A stretch of DNA of 64,000 bases from Diphasiastrum complanatum (GCA_029204225.1 CM055109.1:30031422-30095421); one strand, 5' to 3'. Shown: positions 10,059-21,635, counted from the first letter of the stretch. The notes: generated from the letters alone by a model not told the origin. Program-made: numbers and translations.

Positions 10059-10847
10059 GATACATTATTTGGGTGCCGAATACAAAGTATTTGAGCAGAC
10101 AAATAAGATAGTTTAAAGACAGTTCTTTAGATCAACTTTATGAAAACACAACAAGTCTTTGTAATGGACTATTGCAATTGTCTGACCAAAGAGTGATTTA
10201 AGTAATGCAGAAGAGATTGCTAGTAGACTCAAGATCACTCGCACTTAGCAGTGCGGAGAATAGAAATCAGAGAAAATAATCTTTGATGCTCTATTCACTT
10301 CTTCAATCTCTCACAAGTACATGAGCTCTCTCTCTCTCTCTTGGTAATGTGAGACTGAAGTGTGTCTTCCATATATTTCCTACGGAGTCAGCAAATACAC
10401 CTCTAGATATTACAGGTGCGTCGCTCCATTGAATAACTCTAGTTAGTACATGAGTTACAAATACATGTACATTATACCATTAAAGGTATATTTAACTACG
10501 AGTTTAAATTATTCTAGCTTAAAATGGCGATTCAAATCTAGTCGATTTGTGTAGGTGACTGGATTAAGACTGTTCCAGACATCGTTTTAGTTTTGGAGGC
10601 CTTGTTCTTTAGTACAAGACAAGTCTTTAGCAGTTATATCTCGAAAAATGATGTAGGTGTCCAGTGGTTATAACTCCATATTCGAGTATATATTGTCATA
10701 TTTGAGTAGATATTCACTATTTAGCAAATACATGGCATTACAAATTCTGTAGACTGTTAAAAAACATGAAGAAAATTGCATGTTTGGATAATCGATTGGA
10801 TGAGAATTAAAAATCGATTAGTTGATTTTTAGGAGAATAATCCAACA
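10059..10847 (-). repeat. copia-2 3' LTR, left part similar to the gypsy LTR at the window start
   Basis: The right end is clear: on the minus strand the LTR starts TGTTGGATTATTCTCC after a purine tract. The left end is not: 10060-10195, reverse-complemented, resembles 20-165 of this window (CTTTGGTCAGACA, GAACTGTCTT and TCGGCACCC/TCGATACCC blocks). Either a fragment of that gypsy LTR lies here or the two LTRs share this piece. A CT-rich run lies at 10325-10342. No coding frame is present. Confidence 0.55.
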
Positions 10848-10858
10848 CTCCCCCTTAA
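10848..10858 (-). other. copia-2 polypurine tract
   Basis: Minus strand TTAAGGGGGAG directly before the LTR start TGTTGG. Confidence 0.75.
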
Positions 10859-12430
10859 TTTGAATCTATGAATGTCTTGGCCTTCAAATTATGTGTATCC
10901 AAACTTAATGCTTTGGTAAAAATATCATATCTTGTGTTCGACAGTACTGCAAGTTAATCTCCTTGTTGAGAAATTTGCTTCTGGCATAGTGATACTTGAT
11001 TTCAATGTGCTTACTCCTGGAATGAAACCTAGGGTTGGCCGATAAGGCAATGGCACTTTGATTATCACAAAATAAAATCGTCTGAGCATATTGGTTCAGA
11101 CCGATACTTGAGAGTAAGTTCCTCAACCAAGTTGCTTGAGAGATTGCGATATACTCTGATTCAGTGGAAGATAGAACTATCGATGATTGCTTGCGACTGT
11201 TCCATGAAATAGGACCATTGTTGCGGAACAATGTAAATCCAGAAGTGGATTTTTGAGTGTCTACATCTCTTGCCCCCCAACTTGTATATGTGTAACCACT
11301 AGGTAAATTGAGTTTGTCATTGTTGACTGCTCCATAACAAATGCAAAAGTCCATAGTGGCTTGAAAATATCTCATAACTCTTACAAGAGCTTTCCAATGT
11401 GTTATACCAGGGTTAGTCATAAATTGACTTAGGGAGTTGACTGCAAAGGCCTTGTCTGGTCTGGCACAAATTATGGCATACATGAGAGATCCTATTATTG
11501 AATGATAAGGATACTCACACATCTGCTCCTTCTCTTCGATTGTTCAAGGACATTGGTCCTTCAACAATTTGAGACCTGGTTCAATTGGTGAGAGAGCTAA
11601 CTTGCAATTAACCAGATTATATTTGACAAACATATTGATGATGTATCTTTGTTGAGTAGTGTAAATTGGCTTCCAATTTCTGTCTCTTTGGATTTGAATT
11701 CCAAGGCAGAAATGAGCTTCGTCTAGATCAGTCATGTCAAATTTGGAAGATAGCATTGTTTTAACTTTTTTATCAAATCGATACTATTGTTGAAAAGCAA
11801 TGTGTCATACACATACAAAATGATAATGATAAAAGACTGTTGCACTTTCTTGAAGTAAACATTGGAATCTGAAGAGCTTGGTGTGTAGCCGTGATCAATA
11901 GGAAAAATATTGATCCTTTGAAACCATGCTCGAGCAGATTACTTCAAGCCATAAAGTGCCTTATGAAGTCTACACACATGATTGTATTTATCTTCGATAT
12001 TGTAACCTTCAAGTTGCACCATGTAAATGTCCTCTTCGATACCTCCGTTAAGATATGCTGTCTGTACATCCATTTGATGTATTTTCAAATCTGTCACAAC
12101 GGCAAATTATAACAAAAGTTGAATAGAAGAATGCTTAACTACTGGACTGAAAGTCTCAGTATAATCGATGTTGTGTACCTGAGAAAATCCTCTAGCGACA
12201 AGTCGAGCTTTTCTTCTGTCGATGCTTCCGTCTATTTTATATTTGATTTTGAAAATCCATTTGCAATCAACTATGTTTCTGCTAGCAGGTAATTCGATAA
12301 TCATCCATGTCTGGTTCTTGATAAGAATTGAATACTCTTTATCCATAGCTTCTTTCCAGAGATCTAAATCAGGCTGAGCGAGTGCCCCTTCAACAGTTGT
12401 TAGTCGTCGGCTCCTGAACAAAGTAAGCTG
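10859..12430 (-). pseudogene. copia-2 reverse transcriptase and RNase H
   Basis: Minus strand, in pieces. 12421-12107 holds the RT N-terminus: LWKEAMDKEYSILIKNQTW, DCKWIFKIKYKIDGSIDRRK, ARLVARGFSQVHNIDYTETF. The palm between about 12100 and 11760 has frameshifts. 11756-11544 covers DMTDLDEAHFCLGIQIQRDR. 11522-10905 covers HSIIGSLMYAIICARPDKAF, the RNase H landmarks SSTESEYIAISQA and CDNQSAIALSANPRF, and SKHIEIKYHYARSKFLNKE. The usual ADIFTKAL end follows after another frameshift and runs to the polypurine tract. Domain order is normal and several frameshifts and stops rule out function. Confidence 0.8.
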
Positions 12431-13188
12431 CAGACTCTTCGATATACTTGATAGTGGTCTGCTAACACTTATCGATGTTCTAGGTGATTAAGGAAGTTGA
12501 TCATTTCCATCATGCTGTAGGTGCTGAACTGCAACATCATCATCTTCGGATTCACTACTGATAAGTTGATTGTTTGAAGTAGATGAACTTGGACCTTTAA
12601 TAGGAATAGTCGACTAAGGAACTTGAAATTTCAATATGTCTAAAGAGTCGAACAAGTCGGCTATATTGGCTTTGCCTTTTTCCTTGAGGTCAGCTATATT
12701 AGCTTTGCCTTTTTCCTTGAGGTTGATAAACTGATCTTCGTTGAAGATGACATCCTGACTACTGAATATCTTCGACTCAATAGAATCAAACAACTTGTAA
12801 GCTTGGTCTGAAGTAGTGTAGCTGATGAAAATACATTTGATACTCTCTGGAAGTCGAGCTTCTTCCTGAGATCATGAGGAATCTGAATATAAGTTGTACA
12901 TCCAAAAACTTGTAAGTTCGATAAAGAAGGTTTGGTACCTATCCAAACTTCGTATGGCATTTTGGCTGAGAGACCTTTAGTAGGACATCTATTTTGAATA
13001 TAGGTACTTGCTGTTGAAACAACCTCAACCCAGAAGGACTTCAGAAGTGTTGCATGCGCAAGCATACACATTGCCGATTTGACTAAGGTTCTGTTCTTTC
13101 TCTCAGCAAGAATTGTTGCTCAATGTCGTTGTTAAGGCAGTACTCCTTAAATTCAGTGGAGATGTATTCTCCCCCGTTGTCGGACCAC
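12431..13188 (-). pseudogene. copia-2 integrase C-terminal half and linker
   Basis: The minus strand starts inside the integrase core at SDNGGEYISTEFKEYCL, loses the PQQNG/ERKNR block to a frameshift, then reads HATLLKSFWVEVVSTASTYI, QNRCPTKGLSAKMPYEVWIG, and LQVFGCTTYIQIPHDLRKKL. A charged linker toward RT follows and contains an 11-residue tandem duplication. The break at about 13188 falls just upstream of SDNGGEY, and the neighbouring DNA carries integrase sequence on the opposite strand. Confidence 0.75.
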
Positions 13189-13198
13189 TAGCTAGCAC

Positions 13199-13575
13199 AT
13201 GCAATCCTGCAACTTGGCTAATCTAGCACCCCCTTGCCAACCAATAACTAATCACAAGCATACCACCACAAACCATAGCATACTCAAGATTCAAACCCTA
13301 CTTATGTCCAATACCATAAGCAAGATCCAAACCCTCAGCATACTCAAGGTCGACCTCCCTGGCTGTCATAGTTGCATCCTTGGAAAACAAAGTAGGATTC
13401 CTTTTAGATCAAGCCATTGGCATGCAACAAAAGGTCTATTAGATGTTGTTCATTCAGATATATGTGGACCTATGCAAACTCTATCATTGCTAGATGCAAA
13501 GTATTTCATTACTTTTATTGACAAATTTTCCAGAAGAACAACTATTTACTTCATTAAGTAAAAATCGGAGGTTTT
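13199..13575 (+). pseudogene. copia integrase N-terminal fragment, opposite strand
   Basis: The plus strand encodes GCHSCILGKQSRIPFRSS (the end of the zinc-binding integrase N-terminus), then LLDVVHSDICGPMQTLSLLD with the first catalytic aspartate, and AKYFITFIDKFSRRTTIYFI. It ends close to where the second catalytic block would start. The 150 codons before it are Thr/Ser/Ile/Asn-rich and not recognisable. It lies head to head with copia-2, whose integrase begins at exactly the following block. It could be an inverted piece of that element or a second element. Confidence 0.7.
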
Positions 13576-14216
13576 CAACAAGTTTTGACAATTCAAATAT
13601 CTTACATACCTATGTAACTAGCAGTACTTCAGTGACTCTTATATGTACATTTATTGCTGGGGGCTAAATGACAAGTTACCCTTGGATAAGGAGTACCTCT
13701 AGGACTAAGGGTGGGTGCCTTTGGATAAGGGCAGGCAAGTGACTATACCTTGGTCGGAGGTATGGAATCAAGTTACCCTTGGATAAGGGGTAATCTTAGG
13801 ATTAAGGGTATGTGCCTTTAGATTAAGGTACTGGTGTCCTTGGATAAGGGTAGGTAGGTGTCTATGCCTTGGTCGGAGGTATGGAACCTAGTGACGTGTT
13901 GGAAAGTCATTACCATGGGTGTTTTGGCTATTTTTCTAAAACTTAGGCTTCAACCTTGAACCATATCACTTTATTGGTTTTGGACCAAGTATACAAGCAC
14001 AACTTGGGCAATGGGACCTATTCGGAGGGCACACTTCAAGGTGTCCATTGAGTTTCCAACTCCCACAAGAAAGGCATCAAAGAGTCATAGGTTATGGAAG
14101 AAGTCTCTTGACCTTCCATAAGTCTATGAAGGTTCTTTAACTCCCCTAGGCCTCTCTCTTTTTCATTGGTTGTGCATGGAACTCCATAGTGTATTGGAGG
14201 CTGCCATTTGCCATCT
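13576..14216. other. Non-coding stretch with a tandem duplication
   Basis: No credible frame. It contains the two-unit repeat described at 13672-13888 and a CT-rich run near 14152-14164. It separates copia pieces of opposite orientation. Confidence 0.6.
13672..13888. repeat. Tandem duplication, two diverged units of 97 and 120 bp
   Basis: Both units start CAAGTTACCCTTGGATAAGG and end GCCTTGGTCGGAGGTATGGAA. Inside, the shorter word CCTTTGGATAAGGG recurs. The second unit is longer because it carries an extra copy of that word. Confidence 0.85.
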
Positions 14217-14690
14217 TTATGAGGGGAGGAGGGTGCCCATAGGGAGGGGGAGAGATATCTTTTGTTTGCTATGCTTATGCTCTAGTGTGGCTACTAGTGT
14301 ATAGAGTGTTTTCTTGTGTGTTGGATAGTTGAGATCAAGTGCTAGATATTGTCTGGACATGTTCAATACAGATGCATAATTTAAGTGTTCTAAGTGATGA
14401 TGCCATAATAATGCCTTATTGACAAGAACAGAGGTTTTCAAGACTTGACTAGTATCAAAATAACAATGTGCCAATATATATAAGTATCCATGCCTCTTGC
14501 CGAGTGCAAGGATCTTATTGCTCTTATCGATAATTCTGCATTGATCAGACTCAAACTCCACCTTATGACTAAACCTGTAATTCTACTTACTGATAACAAA
14601 TTCGTAGAGAGTTTAGGAATAGTAAAAGACTTTTGATAGTAGTTTAAATTGATCATGTTGGATTTTATACTAACTATGTAATGAGTGTTG
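14217..14690 (-). pseudogene. copia protease end and pre-integrase fragment
   Basis: The minus strand shows FTIPKLSTNLLSVSRITG, the typical end of a copia protease region. After a frameshift come FESDQCRIIDKSNKILALGK, LWHHHLEHLNYASVLNMS and LDLNYPTHKK, the pre-integrase zinc-binding region with HLEHLN in the usual place. The last block (TLEHKHSKQK) is a worn CLEGKHSR-type motif. The protease active site itself is not recognisable upstream. It may be the 5' continuation of copia-2, displaced by the intervening DNA, or a separate element. Confidence 0.65.
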
Positions 14691-15211
14691 TGATCTTCTC
14701 CTTATGCTTTTGATACTACATTAACAAAAGAAGAAACCTTCTTTCCTGTGCATGACTACGCCTATCAATTTTGAACAAAAAGTAGTGATAGAAATCATGT
14801 TTATTCTTTAGCAACTAACTTTGAAATTGCTAGCAACTAAGTGATTACGTAGCCAAACATAAAGCATTAAATTATCATACAAATAAAATTATCAATTATA
14901 AAAGAATTACAGAGATGCATACATACTGATATAATACTGGACGCAGTAAAAATATATTATTTCGGTGAAAGAAATAAATCAGAATGGAAATGAGCACAAA
15001 GGAATTGCGGATCAAAGCCGCGTGCTCTAACCTATCTCTGAGTAACTGCAACTCTGTCTAAATTAAGCACTCCCGCTAATAAGCAGTAAGCACAATAGCA
15101 AACTCTAAAGAATTGTAGTATTAGAGCAACTTTCAAAGTGGAAATGGTAAATTCTAAAGTTGTTTTCTTCTAGTTGCATAAAAATTGCCATAAAAAATTG
15201 TTAAGATAGTA
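14691..15211. other. AT-rich, no gene
   Basis: Nothing coding or repeat-like recognised. It lies between copia fragments of opposite strand. Confidence 0.5.
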
Positions 15212-15484
15212 TTGTTGAATATTATCTTCAGTGATAGCCAAAGTGGGATACAATTGGCCAAAAATCTAGTCTTTCATGCAAGATCTAAACACATTGAAGT
15301 AAAATATCACTTTGTGCATGAGAAGTCACAATTTGAAGATATTAGTGTTATGCATTGCTCTAAAATGTTGCAACTTGCTGATATATTTACAAAAGCCTTA
15401 AGTAAAGACAAGTTTGAGACTTTTCGAACTAAGCTTGACATAGAAATTGTTATATTTTTTTTTTTGAAATCTTGTCAATACTAA
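15212..15484 (+). pseudogene. copia RNase H C-terminal fragment, plus strand
   Basis: The frame reads IFSDSQSGIQLAKNLVFHAR, SKHIEVKYHFVHEK, then LQLADIFTKALSKDKFETFR. These are the last landmarks of a copia Pol: DNQSA-like, SKHIE, ADIFTKAL. Everything upstream of the aspartate block is missing. The sequence after the stop (GTGATACTATCATGGAGG) is not a clear polypurine tract, so the adjoining LTR cannot be placed. With the piece at 13.2-13.6 kb it may belong to one plus-strand element, but nothing joins them. Confidence 0.75.
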
Positions 15485-17045
15485 AGTGTGATACTATCAT
15501 GGAGGTATGTTCCATGAATAGCATAAGTCATAGACTAAGTGAGACATTGATTATTGAGGGAGAGAGTTAAATAAGCAATAATCAATGTGTAATTTTGTTA
15601 TAGCTACTTTCTAAGTTTGACGATAACACATTTTGCTTAGTTCTAGAGTTATCAGGCCAATTCTCACGAGCCCATGTTGAGTATTTAAGTTGCTTTCTTT
15701 GTACTTGATAATAAGTTAGTGTGAATATACAGTTGGTGGTGAGAAATGATGTTCTTCTTGTCTTGAAGTACTTGATGTTGTACTGTGGTGATTGTGTTAA
15801 TCGATTCTTGTTGTTTTGTCAACTATTACATAATAAACAAGTGATAATAATTTCATCTAGATTTAAAGTGTTGTTCATAAATAAATAAATCCTACTAAAA
15901 CCATGATAGCACATAGTTACAAACTACACAATCAAAGTAGTGCCACAGAAGTTGGACCTAGTAGAGTATATTAGACAATTAGAAACACAAAAAACTCAAA
16001 AGATACTACCTAGTCTCCTTGACAAATCAATCACACATTGCAATTCATCAATACATACCTTTTGCATATGAAGTTGTATTTTGAGACCATCATTCATCAT
16101 TTGTAACTTCCAATTTAAGGTTTCTCTCCTCATCTTCACTTACCTCTTCTCCTTTCCTCTCTTGACCTTTCTTTCCCTCTTTCTTTTTCTTCCTCTTCTC
16201 ATTCTCCATCTTCAATTGTGGAGCTCCTAGTCTCTTCTTTTCTCTATTCTCTCACGCATAAGTCTCTTCCTATTCTCTTCTCCACAACTCTTTCTCACTT
16301 TTCCTCACACTCTTTTGCTACTATTCAAACTATTTTCACGCTATTACGCATTTCTTTTGTGCGTAATGTAAATAGAATAGTTTTGCCATTGCTTTATAGA
16401 TCTTAACTTTGTAGAGAATTGTTGGATCCTAATGTGTTATTAGCTATTTTGAACATTCTTTTGGTGATTTTAACTCTACATAGTATGCTTCTACGTGCAT
16501 AGTTTTAGCTTTTGCTTTCATTTGAAATAGGTTTATGCTAAAAGAGCTCCTCAACTAGACTTTAGAATTTTTTGGTGCCACCATTGTAAACCTTAGTTAC
16601 AATTTCTCCTATACATTCACAATCCAAGAATTAGATAGAGTGTTGCTTACAGCTTGTGGTTTGAGTCCTTGTGAATGCATCATCACTACAATTGTAGATT
16701 TTCATATCTTTTTCTATTCAAAATTACTTCCATTGTGTTCTTTTTCATGGTTTAATGCATTCATGCAATTAAAGTTTACTATTAATAAATGTCTTTTTTT
16801 GTCTTCTGCATTTCATTTTATTATTTTCACTTATCAAAAACTATTGTGTTTGCGCATTTCCTACTCTAGACCTCAACTCCATTGTCAATCATACTACCTC
16901 TTGATTTCTCACAAATTCTACATTAAAAAAATATGTTCTTGTCAAAAATGCAGCAAAATAATCCCATTTGATCCTAGAAATGATGGAGAAAGCACCACAT
17001 GAAGGTTCTTCAAAACTTGAAATGAGTGCAAAGAATGAAGATGGA
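15485..17045. other. Non-coding, possible LTR then pyrimidine-rich DNA
   Basis: The first 400 bp follow a copia RNase H end and could be an LTR, but no TG...CA boundary or partner was found. 16120-16215 is a long run of C and T with few purines, part of which reads open only because of its composition. No gene recognised. Confidence 0.4.
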
Positions 17046-18255
17046 TTACCCTCGGCTTGCTTGCCCTTGTCTTGTTATGTGAGCCTCATTGGCTCCAATC
17101 TTACCCTTGAGATCTCCTTGGAGTGATTGGTACACTTGGCTCTTGCTCCTCCTCAAGATCGAGATTATCTTGATCCTTGGCCACCTCCCTCTTGATAGGT
17201 GATTTGATTGAGCCATCAACAAGCTTATGCATCTTATTCTCATAAAAAATGACATCTCTAGAAACCAGAAACTTGTTTGAAGATGGAATGTATACCTTGT
17301 AACCTTTGCTTGCATTGCCATACCCGAGCATGATCCCCTTAATTGATGATGGATCCTCCTTGTCCTTGTCTCCAAAGGTGTATGCACATAGCAAATGCAT
17401 CCAAGCACCTTTAAGTCTTTGAGATTGGGGTTCCTCCAATACAATACTTCAAATGGTGTTTTACCTTCTATAGAGCTACATGGAAATCTATTCATCAAAT
17501 GGTTAGCACAAGTGAGGGCTTCTTGTCAAAATGACTTTGGTAAACATGCATCAATCCTTAAGGCTTCATTGGAGATATATTCTCCACCATTATCACTCAT
17601 AAAAGTCTTGATCTTGTGGTCATGATGCTTTTCAACAAATGCTTTGAACTTTAGAAAACTTTCAAATACCTATGATTTAGATGAAAGTAAGAAAACCCAA
17701 AAAAACCTTCAGTAATCATCTATAAATGTAGCAAACATGGTGGCACCTCCATTGGTACTTGCAAAGTGTACATCCGAGTGGATCAACTCAAGTTGGTGAG
17801 TTGACTTTGTCATGGAACTTGAGAAAGCTTTCTTATGTGCCTTTGAAGGGGCACATGCTTCACATACCTTCTCCTATTTTGCCAAGGACCTTGGAAGCTC
17901 CTCCTTGCACATGACTCCATTGAACTTGAGTTGATGTGGCCAAGTCTCTTGTGCCATAAATCATTGTTAGATAACTCGGTGTCCTCAGCTAGCATCACAA
18001 CATTAGCATCACACATAGGCATCTAGTTTGAACAATCTTCCAAACCTTATGCCCCTAGCAATGATGTTGCCATCCTTCTTGATGTTACATGCATTTGTGG
18101 TAAACTCCACAATAAATCCATTGTCAATTGTCCTACGCTAAGCAAGTTCTTAGTGATACTAGGAATGTAAAATACACCATCAATCTTGACCTTCCGTGAA
18201 GATCCCAAGCATAAAGGTATGGATCCTATGCCTTCTAACTTACAAGCAGGATCAT
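17046..18255 (-). pseudogene. copia-3: protease end to integrase fragment, same family as copia-8
   Basis: The minus strand reads DPACKLEGIGSIPLCLGSS, GVFYIPSITKNLLSVGQ, DANVVMLAEDTELSNNDLWH, KRLGHINSSSMES, an integrase core up to NGGEYISNEA, then LRIDACLPKSF, SSIEGKTPFEVLYWRNPNL, GCICYVHTPLETRTR, GYKVYIPSSNKFLVSRDVIF and PITPRRS. Block by block it matches copia-8. The core skips from NGGEYISNEA straight to LRIDACLPKSF, an internal deletion that removes the PQQNG block with the third catalytic glutamate. Further frameshifts are present. At its upstream end it is cut by the left LTR of copia-4; downstream the frames fade out around 17050. Confidence 0.8.
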
Positions 18256-18565
18256 TGTGAAGGATTTCAGATCAATGATGATCCAATCCACAAAAAGATC
18301 TTGGGTTACAAAAGAAGCTACTCTACCAATCTCACCAAATGTAAAAAAATCAGCATCTACACACAAAATGCGATGCAAACTTTAATAGAACGTGATCAAA
18401 CATGAATCAAAAGATAAAGTATTGTTGATGTCCATAAAAAACTAGCAAGCTATTGTATTTCACATGTGTGTATCCAAAAATAACAAATATAGATCATTCT
18501 ACACATAGAATTGCATGCAATCACAAGTATAGTGCACCAATGGATAGTAGAACCCAAGAAAACCA
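18256..18565 (-). repeat. copia-4 3' LTR, outer part
   Basis: Aligns with 25681-25996 of the intact LTR from TGTGAAGGATTTCAG to AACCCAAGAAAACC, then stops abruptly. Confidence 0.85.
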
Positions 18566-21344
18566 ACTATTATTTCTTGATCTGTGGGAAATCTACACAG
18601 ATTGGGAAGCTAACTATTCTCATTATTTGGAGGAAGTCAAAACAAATAATATACTTCTCTCCACTAATTCAATAACCAGACCATGCCATACTTACAGTTA
18701 TGTAAATATTGTTTCTCTCATTTCATATGCCCTTTCATCCGTTCAACAATTGTACATTAAAGAAAAATTTCCTAAATATACATATGCTGTGTATTCCCAC
18801 TATATTTCTATTTGAAGAGCTCTGTAATTGTTAACACATTTAAAATAAAAGAACTTTCAAGATAGACAAACTTAGTGGATGGACATGATCATGCCTCAAG
18901 CTTGTGTTTCAAATACTATGCAAGCTTTTTGTGATGATATTCATAAGAGTAGCTTCATTTTTTAAATTTAATTGTAGATTTAATAGCTTAAAATCTATCT
19001 AGTTTTGTATGGTTAAGAGCTTTGTCTATGGATATTACTATAATTTCATTATTAGTAATTGGAGAATGCTTTGTCAAAGGATTATGGTGGAGAATGAGTA
19101 TGGAAGTTAATATCTATAGAAATTAAATACTAGGTACTTATATATTTAGCTATATAACAAGATTAAGAGCATTTTGTGGACTTCTTTGAATTACTACTCA
19201 AAATTTATTTTTCAAATAATTGTGGCATTATTATTATGTTTAAAATACTAAAGTCGAATAACAAACAACCACAACATAGTGGAAAATGATCTAATGGAAT
19301 AGCCCTTGATGACAAGCATTATAATAGTAGACTATATAGTTAAGCTTTATAATGAGACTTTTGAAACTCTATGATACTAATTATGGTTGTTGACACAACT
19401 ACATGCTACCCATATCCAACTTGTTCAACTATGGCAGATGGCAAATTTTGGATCGAAAACCTTCAAGCACCCTTTTTGATTAATTAGAAAGCATTATGGA
19501 GAGTCCTTCAATTTAAAAAATAAATATAAAATCAATATGTTTTGGGTTCAAAAGGTAATTTCTTCAAAAAAGAATCATCATTTCATTCTACAAGAAGAGT
19601 GCCAATTATTGAAGTTTTAACAATGCTTTGTTTTTTATATCTAATTTGTTCTTGTCATACATGACAAATACATATTGTGACTCTTTAAGGGTATGATATT
19701 TTATTATGTTATAAATCTTATAAAATGAATATTTTTGTTAGTGGATTTGTTTCTTTAACGCTTTCAATGTCTCTCTTAATCTATATGACTACATTGATAT
19801 GATCTTTTAGCAATCATGATTGAACATGGGAACTTATTTAAAGTCTACAAAGGGTTGACTAGTTGAAAGACATTTTCTTTCTTTATGATTAGAAGTTTTG
19901 ACTATACAACACCTTGAAGATGTGTGAGTTAATCTCACAAAGTTCATGTTTGACAACTTAATTTCAATTTTTTATTCTTAATTTTGAGCCAATATAAGGT
20001 ATATAACAGTTTGTCTTTTGGCCATGTTTTATATTCTAAAAGATGGCTCTTGGGTTTTTTTTGGGTCGTTAAACAATGAAAATAGTAAATCAAAGAAAGC
20101 ATTGTTCTTTTCCAATGCTCATGAAAAAATTTCAAAGTTTCATAGATACTTGCTATCACTCTAAATAATTAAATTTTGCTACTAGAAGGCCTAGATACTC
20201 CAACACAAAAAAAAAGGATCGCATTGTCTCTTTTGTCTTATTATTATCAAGCCTATTAAAATCTTATAAGTCACACATATTCTAAAAGTGAGGATATGTA
20301 TATATATGAGCCACTATGTGACATGCACATAATCACATACAGGACTAGATCTAATATCACATTGATAAAAAAAAACTAGTCCTTCAATAAGTAGTTAGTT
20401 GGTTAGGACTTCCATTCCTTGCCAAAAGGTTAGGGGTTCAACTCCAACTTGCCACACAAATGATGACAAGAGAAAAACCATAGTGAAATTTTCAAATCTT
20501 ATTACAATTGTCTAGATTTATAGTGTTTCAATCATATGTACTAACTTGATTATAAATGCACTTACAATATTGATGATAATAGAGAAAATTTGTCATGTTT
20601 TATAGCCCAAGAGCTACCACATTGTGTAAAATGTAGCTCTTAATGTAGGTAAATGAGTAGTTAATGGATGACATGAAGACATGAAATAAGAGTTTGGTTG
20701 CTACGTGCATTATTGATGACAATAATTCAAGGTTCTAATGAAAATTAGAAGTTGCTTGTAAGATGTAAGTTTGATAATACATATAAAAAAATTTCTAGAC
20801 CTAAATATGGTATGGCCTACATTGTTAGGAGTGCCATTTTCAACTTATTAGTCACTTTCTTTTCTCTTATGTTGATGCTCAACTTTTAACGTCATGTGAT
20901 TCATATTGATATGCATTTGATTACGTCATGTCAAGTTTATGAGCATATTATTTTTGTTGCATATGAACGTTAGCAAGGTATCATCATTTTTACAATTGTT
21001 TAAATCTCGACCACATTTTCTTTTTATATAGAAAAGTTAAGTTTGTCCATTTTTCCTGGCTCAACTCATTGATGCCAAACTCATAACTTAATTTGTCCGC
21101 CATGATAGGGATTTTTTCTTCAATGTTCGTAATTTAGTTCTTGAAATTTCTCTCCCAATATTTATTGTTGAACAACTCCAAACCATGTGTTGTTGGTCAT
21201 GGAAGTCTGTGAAATAGTCAATGTCAAAGGAAGTGCCTACAATTTTGAAGAGCTAGAAAATATAGTAGGAGCTTATAACTTGGTCCTTAGCCAGTAACTA
21301 ATTTTGCATGTAGGATAATGGGCCTAATCAACTCTAAAGTATAA
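18566..21344. other. 2.8-kb AT-rich insertion in the copia-4 LTR
   Basis: It replaces about 49 bp of LTR. It has no retroelement domains, no clear terminal repeats and no convincing frame; the longest near its left end (to 18815) is not recognised. A tRNA-like promoter pair near 20.4 kb suggests a SINE inside. The missing 49 bp and lack of target duplication point to repair-mediated insertion rather than simple transposition. Confidence 0.7.
20376..20470 (+). repeat. Possible tRNA-derived SINE head
   Basis: An A-box-like TAGTTAGTTGGTTAGG (from 20393) and a B box GGTTCAACTCC (20435-20445) lie about 32 bp apart, the layout of an internal RNA polymerase III promoter. The text between them (TTCCATTCCTTGCC) resembles Au-type plant SINEs. 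No tail or flanking duplication was recognised, so boundaries are approximate. Confidence 0.5.
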
Positions 21345-21635
21345 GAGTTACATCCTTTTATAGTAGGTCCAAATCCTATTTGGCCACTTGGCTTTCCCTC
21401 CAAAATGCTAACCTTACTAATTTTGGATCTAGATTCAGTGTACCCAACTATTCAAATTGAATCTACTCAAACTCGCATTCTAACTTTCCCACACTTTCAA
21501 AAAGTGTTTATTCAGACGAAATTTAGACTAATGAACTTTGAAAAGTCAACCTCTAAGTCTAAAACAAGTTTTGGCCTCAATATGCCAAATATGAAAATAT
21601 TGCAAAATGTGATGAAACTAGTTGAGTCTTTCACA
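21345..21635 (-). repeat. copia-4 3' LTR, inner part
   Basis: Aligns with 26036-26327 of the right LTR, from GAGTTACATCC to TTTCACA. A TATA-like TATAAAAGG on the minus strand lies at about 21354-21362. The LTR ends form an inverted pair, TGTGAAAGA and TCTTTCACA. Confidence 0.85.

Noticed and set aside
16120-16410. Ser/Leu/Phe-rich plus-strand protein
   Set aside because: The frame arises from a pyrimidine-rich tract and shows no domain.
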